DNA of 64,000 nt from a virus: the IMG/VR virus record IMGVR_UViG_3300030090_007212, positions 62,001 to 126,000 of that record; one strand, given 5' to 3'. The notes below the pieces were generated by a model. That model worked only from the letters and a program-made list of their open reading frames with translations, did no database searches and was not told where the DNA came from. Shown here one piece after another: positions 10,071-17,144 of this stretch. Every line of letters begins with the position of its first letter. Position 1 is the first letter of the stretch. Position numbers and translations under genes: made by a program.

Positions 10071-10092
10071 TTTAAACGTATAAAAAAACTTA

Positions 10093-11484
10093 TTATTCGC
10101 TATTCCCCATGATGCCTTTCTTCTTTTTCATCGCTTCAATCACAAGATTAGATTTCTTTTTTTCTTCTCCTTTTTCGAAATCTAAAAATGAAACATCACT
10201 CGACATTGTGGTATCTATCTTCAATGTACCATTATCAAATAGTATATCTTCCAATATTACCCCATCTTTACCAAACCTAGATTTTAAAATAGCTAAAGTT
10301 GCCCTTCCTTCTTCTTTTTGTTCTAATGTTTTTGCGACCGATAAAATAAAGTGACCTATTTGTCCTTTTTTGATTGATCCTCCGATCATGTCCGCTTCTA
10401 CTACATTAGCACCAATAGAACTTCTATTACCTTGTACTGCCGTCCATCCTACAACATTTAATTCAGAAATCATGGTCTCGAATTGTCTCATAACATTTCC
10501 TTCTCCAGTCCATTCATCTTTAAATTGTTTTGTAGGTGAAACACAATCCATGTAATCTATAAAAACAATATCTGGTTTGGTACCATTTGAACTTAACTTC
10601 CTGAGATACTGTTTAATGTGTGGTATTGTTGTCCCATCACTCGGCATCTTTTTCAAAATCAAATTACCTTCCTTACTTTTAAATTTTGGTAAAATGTTTT
10701 TAATTTTATCTCTGTTTTCAGTTAATTCATTAAGTGGTACTTCAGTCCAACATGTAATATGTTTTCTCTGAATTACCTTGGGGTTATCCTCAAAAAAGAT
10801 TTGTACTACATTATAACCTAAATTATATGCAGTATTTGCCATTTTAGTTATTAATGTTGTTTTACCAACACCAAAAGGTGCTAAAATAACTCCTAACTCT
10901 CCTTTAGATAAACCACCATCCATTAAATTATCAATACCAACCATTCCTGTGGGTATGGGATTTCTAAAATCCTCACATAACACATCATCGATGGCATGAA
11001 ATACATCTATACCCGCATCTTTTTCTGTACCTACGGCTAAAGCATCTTTTAATATTTCTTCACATTCTTCATATCTATCAAAATCTCCCGCATCTAAAAT
11101 CTTTTGTATTTTAGTATTTGCTTTTTTAAGTTCTTGTTGTTTACAAAACTTAATAGCTACTTCTTGAGTGTGTAGACAATCTTTATGATCCGTATTCTTC
11201 ACTTCTTTAATCATAGTAATTGCAGACTCTCTGGCGATTTCTCGTTTAATGTCTACTTTTATTAATTGAAAGAGTGTTTCGTATGTAGGTATAGATTCAT
11301 ACTTTTCAAAGTAATCTTTTAGTGAAGCAATTATAATTCTCAGATACTCATTATCAAAATATAATGGCTCAATAATGTCCATTATTTCTTCTGAAAATTT
11401 TGTGTCTTCGATTAATTGTTTGACTAATCTTATTTGAAAACTATATCCTAAATATCCTAAATTTGTTCTTTTATCCTTAGTCAT
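10093..11484 (-). CDS. gp41: Replicative DNA helicase, DnaB/gp41 family
   Basis: This 463-residue hexameric 5'-3' helicase would unwind DNA at the replication fork. Residues 1-150 are a helical N-terminal domain. The RecA-like core follows, with Walker A APFGVGKTT at about 202-210, a FFEDNP segment (230-235) and Walker B PDIVFIDYMD at 304-313. An AVQGNR segment and a GGSIKKGQIGHFILSVAKT stretch correspond to helicase motifs H3/H4. T4 gp41 is 475 residues. It is the last gene of the gp32-uvsX-RNase H-helicase cluster. Both a TATATTTA box and an ATATTTAT element lie upstream (11505-11517), so it may also have its own promoter. Confidence 0.92.
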   Translation of the reverse strand: MTKDKRTNLGYLGYSFQIRLVKQLIEDTKFSEEIMDIIEPLYFDNEYLRIIIASLKDYFEKYESIPTYETLFQLIKVDIKREIARESAITMIKEVKNTDHKDCLHTQEVAIKFCKQQELKKANTKIQKILDAGDFDRYEECEEILKDALAVGTEKDAGIDVFHAIDDVLCEDFRNPIPTGMVGIDNLMDGGLSKGELGVILAPFGVGKTTLITKMANTAYNLGYNVVQIFFEDNPKVIQRKHITCWTEVPLNELTENRDKIKNILPKFKSKEGNLILKKMPSDGTTIPHIKQYLRKLSSNGTKPDIVFIDYMDCVSPTKQFKDEWTGEGNVMRQFETMISELNVVGWTAVQGNRSSIGANVVEADMIGGSIKKGQIGHFILSVAKTLEQKEEGRATLAILKSRFGKDGVILEDILFDNGTLKIDTTMSSDVSFLDFEKGEEKKKSNLVIEAMKKKKGIMGNSE

Positions 11485-11507
11485 TTTTATTAAAATGTGG
11501 GTTTAAA

Positions 11508-11517
11508 TATAAATATC
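11508..11517 (-). promoter_or_regulatory. Candidate promoter upstream of helicase
   Basis: Coding-strand GATATTTATA lies 23 bases before the helicase ATG and runs directly into TATATTTA, so it combines the ATATTTAT element with a host-type -7 box. Confidence 0.4.
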
Positions 11518-11519
11518 TC

Positions 11520-11978
11520 TTAAAGCGCGTAACCTTCATATTCACGCGTATAATTTTTTAAAGTTAATCCATTTTGTATGGTTGAAATTATCTCCGGAAT
11601 AATGGAACGAATGTCAACATCATATCTAACTTTTGGTGGGAAATCATTACCACTAAAAAATGTTTGTGCCACTATTCTTCCTTTAACCTTTATTTGGAAA
11701 GTGAAGATGTCTTCGTTCTCATAAATATTCTTTTTCTCATCCTTCTCCAAAGGTGGTTGAGTTATATACGGATTATAATATCTATATAGATAATCACAAC
11801 TTCTTGCCTTAAATTGTTCTTTAATCACATATACTGCATCATCTATAGTTTCTTTTAATTCTAAAGATCGTAAACTATGTACATTAAAACCTTTAATTTG
11901 GAAATTTCTTCCGACTATAGGTTTATTATTAATCAATAATAAAAATTCATAAGGGAGATTTTCATAATTCTTTTTCAT
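11520..11978 (-). CDS. Hypothetical protein in replication cluster
   Basis: A 152-residue protein of unknown function. It has an N-terminal beta-rich segment (EFLLLINNKPIVGRNFQIKG), a central helical part (TIDDAVYVIKEQFKARSCDY) and a C-terminal part ending LTLKNYTREYEGYAL. It lies between the RNase H and helicase genes, 6 bases after RNase H. This position suggests an accessory role in replication. It could be a helicase loader (the gp59 role), but I see no sequence motif supporting that. Confidence 0.7.
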   Translation of the reverse strand: MKKNYENLPYEFLLLINNKPIVGRNFQIKGFNVHSLRSLELKETIDDAVYVIKEQFKARSCDYLYRYYNPYITQPPLEKDEKKNIYENEDIFTFQIKVKGRIVAQTFFSGNDFPPKVRYDVDIRSIIPEIISTIQNGLTLKNYTREYEGYAL

Positions 11979-11984
11979 AACTTT

Positions 11985-13028
11985 TTAATTTGCGTTTTTA
12001 CTAAAATAACTTTTTTCTTTTTTAATAATTCTAAGAAATGGTCTTAAAAAATTTATATAACCATCTCTACCCCCAGGTATTGCCATTGTTAACCCATCTT
12101 CTACCATCATTTTAATAACATTTTTTGTTGTCCTATCTTCCGGATCAATAGGAGTTTCAAATAAGTCATCTAAATATGTTTTAGAAGATTCGGTTAATAA
12201 TGGTTTTTTTAAATCAATAATTTTATCGTTAATATTATAGATATCCTCCCCTTGAATACCTACAGTAACTTTATTGATTATGTTGTCTAATGTTTTCAAT
12301 CTTGTTTTTCTTTCGCTTTGTATTATTTCAATTTTACTAAATATATCTTCCAATGTCAAAGATTGTAGGGTAAATTCGGGAAAATATTTTATTAAAGTTT
12401 TTTCACTCACCCCTTTTATACCTTTAATGTTGTCACTGTTGTCACCAGAGAGGATTTTTAATAGTTTTATATTGCTATAATGATGGTTAAAATTTTCATT
12501 ATAATTTTTAATAGTTACTATTTTTCTTAAATTTATTACATATACACCAATACGTTCATGTAATAATTGTAACATATCTCTATCATTAGTGACTATGACT
12601 ATTTTTTCATCATCTTTAATTTTGGAACAATAATACGCAATTCCATCATCTGCTTCAATAATTTCATCTTGAAATTGTCGAATAAATAGTTCTTCACAAT
12701 ATTGGAATACTCTTTCTTTTTGAATATATAATTCGGGTTCCGAAGGTGGTTGTTGAGTATAGAAATCTTTGTCTCTGTTGGATTTATAATCTTTATAGAT
12801 GTCATACCTTAACCTACCACTAAATATTCCATCCCAGAAGACAAAAACCCTATCATAACGATGTTCATTAATACACTTCCTTAACATAGTTAGGAATTGA
12901 AAAATACCGCCTATATGGGTTTCTTTATAGTAAAGATTTTTCGCTCCATGATAGGCGGTTTTTAATAATGAATCACCATCTACTAATAGGGTGGTTGTAT
13001 ATTTTTTTCTTTTAGTTGGTCTGGACAC
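11985..13028 (-). CDS. rnh: RNase H / 5'-3' flap exonuclease (T4 Rnh, FEN family)
   Basis: A 347-residue PIN-fold nuclease that would remove RNA primers and 5' flaps. Metal-binding acids are in the family positions: D17 and D19 (LLVDGDSLLK), D66 (VFVFWDG), E125/D127/D128 (EIIEADDGIAYY), D149/D151 (TNDRDML) and D196/D199 (SGDNSDNIKG). The last group opens the helix-3-turn-helix motif (IKGVSEKTLIKYFPE) used to grip duplex DNA. T4 RNase H is 305 residues, so this one has a somewhat longer tail. It is placed between uvsX and the unknown gene before the helicase, in the same direction with short gaps. Confidence 0.93.
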   Translation of the reverse strand: MSRPTKRKKYTTTLLVDGDSLLKTAYHGAKNLYYKETHIGGIFQFLTMLRKCINEHRYDRVFVFWDGIFSGRLRYDIYKDYKSNRDKDFYTQQPPSEPELYIQKERVFQYCEELFIRQFQDEIIEADDGIAYYCSKIKDDEKIVIVTNDRDMLQLLHERIGVYVINLRKIVTIKNYNENFNHHYSNIKLLKILSGDNSDNIKGIKGVSEKTLIKYFPEFTLQSLTLEDIFSKIEIIQSERKTRLKTLDNIINKVTVGIQGEDIYNINDKIIDLKKPLLTESSKTYLDDLFETPIDPEDRTTKNVIKMMVEDGLTMAIPGGRDGYINFLRPFLRIIKKEKSYFSKNAN

Positions 13029-13060
13029 TTCTCATATTGATTCTAAAAATTAAACAATAG

Positions 13061-14110
13061 TTATTGATCGGCGTATTCCACTGGTGATTCTATAGTATCT
13101 CCTTCTTCAATAGAAAAATCTACTTCTTCACCAACACTGTCAAATACTTGTGACCAATATTCTTTATAATCTGATTTATAAGAATCAATAGACTTCTTAT
13201 CATCTTCTATGAACCCATGTGTGGTAGCTAATATTCTACAATCAGCATAACCTAATCCGTTCATATGATTTTTATGTATGCCTACCTTAGTCCTTACTGC
13301 AAAGTTTACTTTTCTACCTTTGTTAGTCGCATTTAATTTAGATACACCTGAACTTTTCTGATTACCAAATAGAAATACTAACGCACAAGATAAGTAAATT
13401 GATTGTCCTCCTTTAGGTTGGATTCTTGGTTGACTAAAAGGATTATCAGGTAATTCTACCCAAGGTTGGTTAACAAATACCATAGTATTAGTATAAGGAG
13501 CACTTTCTTTACGAGAAGATGTAATTCTTTGTGCCATACCCATACCCCATTTTTCAGAAATAATACGAGCGGTATGTTGATTACCACCTTTACCTTCAAA
13601 ACTCATTTTACAAGGAATTGTCCCTATAGAGTCCCATAAAAATACAATATCATGAGGTATATCCCCATTTTTTTGTGCATCTAATATTTCAGTAACATAA
13701 TCAAATGCTTGTTCTATGTATTCGAATCCCAACCTATATAATAGAAATCCATCCCAAAATGCTTCGATTTCTCCTGTACTTTCATCTACTTCTTCAACAT
13801 ATTCAGTTTCTAATCCCATTTGTTTAGCATGTTCAAAACTAAATTTCTGTTCGGTAATAATAAAAACAGGCAGTATTCCTTTCTTTTGTGCATCTACTGC
13901 GGTTTGGATTAAAGCGGTAGTTTTACCAGTATCGGAATGACCCAATAACATATTAATTTGACCCATTGCTGGTCCTGGTATTCCTGTCGCTTTTTGGAAA
14001 GATTCCCCTAGATCAAAGTATTTTTGTTCTTTATACTTATCACTAGAAGAAAAACGTTTCCGGATACTAGAAAAATCAGTTGATTTCTTTTTTAGAGGTT
14101 TTTTTGCCAT
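13061..14110 (-). CDS. uvsX: UvsX-type recombinase (RecA/Rad51 family)
   Basis: This 349-residue strand-exchange protein acts in recombination-dependent replication and repair. Walker A is GHSDTGKTT (57-65), Walker B is DIVFLWDS (154-161), and the family's glutamine-ended FVNQPW strand follows. The C-terminal part (GGQSIYLSCALVFLFGN, VGIHKNHMNG) resembles the UvsX DNA-binding region. T4 UvsX is 391 residues. The gene begins 5 bases after gp32, its functional partner, in the same transcription unit. Confidence 0.95.
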   Translation of the reverse strand: MAKKPLKKKSTDFSSIRKRFSSSDKYKEQKYFDLGESFQKATGIPGPAMGQINMLLGHSDTGKTTALIQTAVDAQKKGILPVFIITEQKFSFEHAKQMGLETEYVEEVDESTGEIEAFWDGFLLYRLGFEYIEQAFDYVTEILDAQKNGDIPHDIVFLWDSIGTIPCKMSFEGKGGNQHTARIISEKWGMGMAQRITSSRKESAPYTNTMVFVNQPWVELPDNPFSQPRIQPKGGQSIYLSCALVFLFGNQKSSGVSKLNATNKGRKVNFAVRTKVGIHKNHMNGLGYADCRILATTHGFIEDDKKSIDSYKSDYKEYWSQVFDSVGEEVDFSIEEGDTIESPVEYADQ

Positions 14111-14115
14111 AATGC

Positions 14116-15006
14116 TTAAAATGGTAAGTCGTCAGTTTCTTCATTATCAAGTGGAGTTACATCTACACTATCATCTGTAGTGTCTACAGTAGAAGTAGTA
14201 GTAACATCATCCTTCAATAAATTTATTTCATCTTCCAATGAAGCGGTTTCTGATTCTTCTCTTTCTTCTTCCGCAACATACTTACTTTGTTCTGAATCCC
14301 AAATAGGAGTCATATTTTTTGCAACTATTTCTAAATATTCAGGAGATTTTTTGGCGTAAACATCTCTAAATGTTTCTTCGTTGTTAAACCACTCGTTAGC
14401 TTTGGTGGTATCTTCAGTTAATAGAGTTACATCGTCACACATAATAGAAGTCACAACGCTCCATCCTTTATCATTTCGATTAGTAGTAATAATAATATCT
14501 CTACCTTCTCTAGCATCAGTGATATCACCTTTTAGTTTAAACAAAGGCATTAACTTATCCATAACACCATCACCAGTGTATTTATGTTTAAATCTCCAAA
14601 ATTTAACACCATGATCTTCATTATCTCTATCTATACCTTTTACTACATAAAATTTACGAGGAGTATATTCTCTCGCCATTTCTTTGGCTTTCTTACTACC
14701 CTCCATTAATAAAGCTTCTTTAGCTTCATACAATGGGCAATATTCGCCATCATTTAATTTACTACAGTAAATTTTTTCATATTTACCATTAACTTGTCTT
14801 TCGTAAAAATATACTTCTTGAAAAGGAGAATTACCATCTTTTCCAGGTAAAATCCTAAAAGTTCTGGTAGCACTTTTAACTCCTTTTTGTAGTTTTTCTG
14901 TGAAATACTTTTTTAATCTGTCCTCGTTGGATATTCTACTTCCTTTTGTACTTTTTTCAGTATTTTTCTCATACTGAGATAGTATTGCGTCTAAAGCTTT
15001 ACTCAT
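14116..15006 (-). CDS. gp32: Single-stranded DNA-binding protein gp32-like
   Basis: A 296-residue protein of the T4 gp32 type. Residues 1-20 are a short basic/polar region (cooperativity arm in T4). The OB-fold core follows, with TRTFRILPGKDGNSPF, FYERQVNGKYEKIYC and KFWRFKHKY. T4 gp32 holds zinc with His-Cys3. Here only C81 and C90 (CSKLNDGEYC) are near that position, so zinc binding may be reduced or absent. The last ~55 residues are very acidic and end DDLPF, the usual tip for recruiting partner proteins. It leads the uvsX-RNase H-helicase set and has a host-type promoter 39 bases upstream. Confidence 0.92.
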   Translation of the reverse strand: MSKALDAILSQYEKNTEKSTKGSRISNEDRLKKYFTEKLQKGVKSATRTFRILPGKDGNSPFQEVYFYERQVNGKYEKIYCSKLNDGEYCPLYEAKEALLMEGSKKAKEMAREYTPRKFYVVKGIDRDNEDHGVKFWRFKHKYTGDGVMDKLMPLFKLKGDITDAREGRDIIITTNRNDKGWSVVTSIMCDDVTLLTEDTTKANEWFNNEETFRDVYAKKSPEYLEIVAKNMTPIWDSEQSKYVAEEEREESETASLEDEINLLKDDVTTTSTVDTTDDSVDVTPLDNEETDDLPF

Positions 15007-15044
15007 TTTTCTAATTTTTTATGATTAATTAATTTAATTATTTA

Positions 15045-15073
15045 AATATAAGGTACTTTTTTATAAAAGTCAA
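15045..15073 (-). promoter_or_regulatory. Host-type promoter of the gp32 operon
   Basis: Coding-strand TTGACT, a 17-base spacer, then TATATT (extended TATATTTA), 39 bases before the gp32 start. Read as a Bacteroidota promoter it is TTG-N20-TATATTTA, one base off the TAnnTTTG consensus. Confidence 0.6.
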
Positions 15074-15076
15074 TAT

Positions 15077-15116
15077 AAAAAAAAACCTATAATGGTTAAA
15101 TTTACACATTATAGGT
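15077..15116 (-). terminator. Rho-independent terminator after the acidic protein gene
   Basis: On the minus strand, a perfect 10-bp stem (ACCTATAATG / CATTATAGGT) with a 12-base loop is followed by a nine-base T run. It lies between the acidic-protein stop and the gp32 promoter. Confidence 0.88.
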
Positions 15117-15142
15117 CAATTAGTCAAATTAAAAAAATAAGT

Positions 15143-15886
15143 TTATTCTGTTTCATCATTTGCGTCATAATCAAATGATTGCTGTACTTCAGTTTTACTA
15201 TAATCGTTTACGTCTTTTTGAGTAATTATATATTCTTCTTTTTCTTCACTACCTACATCATAACCTTCTTGATCTTTCCAAAAATCAGTTAAAGATACAC
15301 TATAAGGGAATGAATCCATTGATCTCATTTCTAATTGTTCTACAGGAGTTGGGTTTCTCTCCTCTATTTCTTTTTCTAACTCATCTATTTTATCAATAAC
15401 TTGATCCATTCCAGATACTTGCCCTTCTAAATCATTGAATTTTCCTAATAATTCATCCATTTTTGATGTTAAAGCATTAATTTCATTTCTTGTTTCTTCT
15501 GCTTTATCCACAATATCGGTAACTTCTATTTCTACAGTTTCTTCTCCACCTTCATCTGCAAATTCATCTTCTACTTCTAAACCACCTTCATCAGCAAAAG
15601 GATCAGTCTCACCTTCTTCATCAGCCATATCAGCAAAAGGATCTTCCCCTTCTTCTCCTTCAACTTCTTCTCCTTCAACCTCCTCATCAGCCATATCAGC
15701 AAAAGGATCTTCTCCTTCTTCCTCTCCCGGAACAGGATCTTGTTCATTTAATTCTTCTGCCGCACCCAATAATAAATTTTCAACTTCATCATTAGGGTTA
15801 GTAATATCATCTTCCATATAGAAAGTATATTCTAACAATTGCATATGCCGTTTAAGCTCCTCTTTTAATAAATTATCGTTTCCCAT
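15143..15886 (-). CDS. Highly acidic repeat protein, unknown
   Basis: A 247-residue protein. The middle third (about residues 45-115) consists of imperfect repeats containing DPFADMADEE and EVEGEE, extremely rich in Glu and Asp. Residues 115-170 are a predicted coiled coil (VDKAEETRNEINALTSKMDE, then GKFNDLEGQVSGMDQVIDKI). No enzymatic motif is seen. The start follows the 60-residue gene by 5 bases and the gene ends at a strong terminator. Acidic coiled-coil proteins occur among phage head scaffolds and DNA mimics, but nothing here proves either role. Confidence 0.75.
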   Translation of the reverse strand: MGNDNLLKEELKRHMQLLEYTFYMEDDITNPNDEVENLLLGAAEELNEQDPVPGEEEGEDPFADMADEEVEGEEVEGEEGEDPFADMADEEGETDPFADEGGLEVEDEFADEGGEETVEIEVTDIVDKAEETRNEINALTSKMDELLGKFNDLEGQVSGMDQVIDKIDELEKEIEERNPTPVEQLEMRSMDSFPYSVSLTDFWKDQEGYDVGSEEKEEYIITQKDVNDYSKTEVQQSFDYDANDETE

Positions 15887-15891
15887 TTTTT

Positions 15892-16074
15892 TTAAATTAA
15901 TAATTGTCTACCATCTGTAGTTTTATAAACTTTAGTAACTCTTTCTACAATTTCTTTTCCATCATTGATAAAGCACTCTTCACCTACACACTCCTTCTCC
16001 TTTTTTTCATTTAAGAAATCATCCAATTTATCTTCTAAATTTTGTTTTTCCTTTTTTTCTTTTTTATTTTCCAT
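15892..16074 (-). CDS. Small charged protein, unknown
   Basis: A 60-residue protein. The first half is a Lys/Glu-rich helix. The middle holds two cysteines (ECVGEECF) and the end is beta-like (VTKVYKTTDGRQLLI). It has its own ATATTTATA element 15 bases upstream and is followed after 5 bases by the acidic repeat protein, so the two are probably expressed together. The spacing and promoter support it as a real gene. The function is unknown. Confidence 0.65.
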   Translation of the reverse strand: MENKKEKKEKQNLEDKLDDFLNEKKEKECVGEECFINDGKEIVERVTKVYKTTDGRQLLI

Positions 16075-16089
16075 ATCAATGTCTTTAAT

Positions 16090-16100
16090 TATAAATATTC
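16090..16100 (-). promoter_or_regulatory. Candidate late promoter (ATATTTAT motif)
   Basis: Coding-strand GAATATTTATA followed by ATTAAAG, 15 bases before the 60-residue gene. The same 16-base string recurs upstream of the tail tube gene. Confidence 0.5.
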
Positions 16101-16102
16101 TA

Positions 16103-16519
16103 TTATTCAGAAAAATTACGATTAATGTCCATTATTACTAAATTTCCATTTTTTACAATTAACATTTTTCCTTGATATTTATCCCAATCTATTTCATGTT
16201 CTTTATAATTAATATTCCCTTTTTCTAAACCTACTTCAGATTCAATTAACTTATTCAAGGCATTAATTGTGTAAAAACATTCTCCTTTTTTATGTACTAT
16301 AATAGTAGTAGGGAAAAAGGATTTTGTATTGATTTTTTTTCCATCTTTTAAATAAACCCTAAATGTTAATATCTGTTTATCCTGTTCTTCTTCTGATGTG
16401 TAGATGAAAATTTTATCTTCGGGGGTTCTAAACCTTTTTTGTAGATATTTTTTGAAACTTTCTACTTTATCATTAAGGACAAACGAAGCTAGGGTTATTA
16501 TCTTCACTGCATTCTCCAT
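16103..16519 (-). CDS. Hypothetical protein
   Basis: A 138-residue protein of unknown function with mixed alpha/beta character (DKIFIYTSEEEQDKQILTFR, GKMLIVKNGNLVIMD). Its chosen start overlaps the 3' end of the upstream 210-residue gene by 47 bases, which suggests coupled translation. A later start cannot be excluded. No motif is recognised. Confidence 0.6.
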   Translation of the reverse strand: MENAVKIITLASFVLNDKVESFKKYLQKRFRTPEDKIFIYTSEEEQDKQILTFRVYLKDGKKINTKSFFPTTIIVHKKGECFYTINALNKLIESEVGLEKGNINYKEHEIDWDKYQGKMLIVKNGNLVIMDINRNFSE

Positions 16520-17105
16520 ATCTATAAATGTAAGGTAGTATTTTATTATTTTTGTTAGTTTTTGTTATTATACTCTTACATTTATTAAATACTTGATTTC
16601 TGATTAAAAGGCTATCAGTTAATTGGTTGATTTTATTAATTATTTTTTGTTTTTTAATACCTATTAATTCCATAATATTTAAATCAACACCAAAAACGAT
16701 GTTTTCATTATAAATATATAACATATTATTGTCACTTATATATGAAATTGATTTATTAAAACTATTAATTTTATTAATAATTTTTTTAATTTTACTCTTT
16801 TTATCATGAATAGGATCAATATATACATAATTTAAATGATTCCCTATATTACTATAACATAGATTTTTAAATATTATAATATCTTCCTCATATTCAACTT
16901 TTCTTTCTTTTGGTGTGAATGTCCAACATAAATTTTCTTTTATTTGTTTATGTAAAATAGACGCTTCGGATATAGTATCCTTAGTAATATCCCACCCTAT
17001 TATTATTGTGGGTAAATTAGGTATAATATCTTCTATAGTAGTAGATACTTTAAATTCTTTTTCGAATTCTATGGGTTGGTGTGTAACTATATTTCCAATA
17101 ATCAT
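16473..17105 (-). CDS. Hypothetical protein, possible nucleic-acid-related early protein
   Basis: A 210-residue protein of unknown function, rich in Ile, Lys and Asn. The N-terminal part has a strand-plus-acid pattern (LPTIIIGWDITKDTISEASI) and a later VFGVDLNIMELIGI segment. The paired hydrophobic-strand-then-Asp pattern is loosely like an RNase H/resolvase fold, but I cannot support catalytic residues. A TATATTTG box, the Bacteroidota -7 element, lies 5 bases upstream, so it may be an early gene. Confidence 0.6.
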   Translation of the reverse strand: MIIGNIVTHQPIEFEKEFKVSTTIEDIIPNLPTIIIGWDITKDTISEASILHKQIKENLCWTFTPKERKVEYEEDIIIFKNLCYSNIGNHLNYVYIDPIHDKKSKIKKIINKINSFNKSISYISDNNMLYIYNENIVFGVDLNIMELIGIKKQKIINKINQLTDSLLIRNQVFNKCKSIITKTNKNNKILPYIYRYGECSEDNNPSFVCP

Positions 17106-17110
17106 AATTA

Positions 17111-17118
17111 CAAATATA
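17111..17118 (-). promoter_or_regulatory. Possible host-type -7 box (TATATTTG)
   Basis: Coding-strand TATATTTGTAATTA is identical over 14 bases to the sequence upstream of the DNA polymerase gene. No clear TTG is found at -33, and the box is very close to the ATG, so the call is weak. Confidence 0.35.
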
Positions 17119-17144
17119 AGAATTTTTTTTTAAAAAGTTAATAC

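Noticed and set aside
11520-11978. Assigning the 152-residue protein as a gp59-type helicase loader
   Set aside because: Only the position suggests this. No residues or segments resembling gp59 could be identified.
15435-15821. 128-residue Ser-rich plus-strand frame
   Set aside because: It is the exact antisense of the Glu/Asp-rich acidic protein. The Ser/Pro richness is a by-product of the repeat.
15143-15886. Acidic protein as a member of the leader-peptide family
   Set aside because: The N-terminus (MGNDNLLKEELKRHMQLLEY) has an L-L-E but no MK start, no L-x-E-Q, and no break in composition after it.
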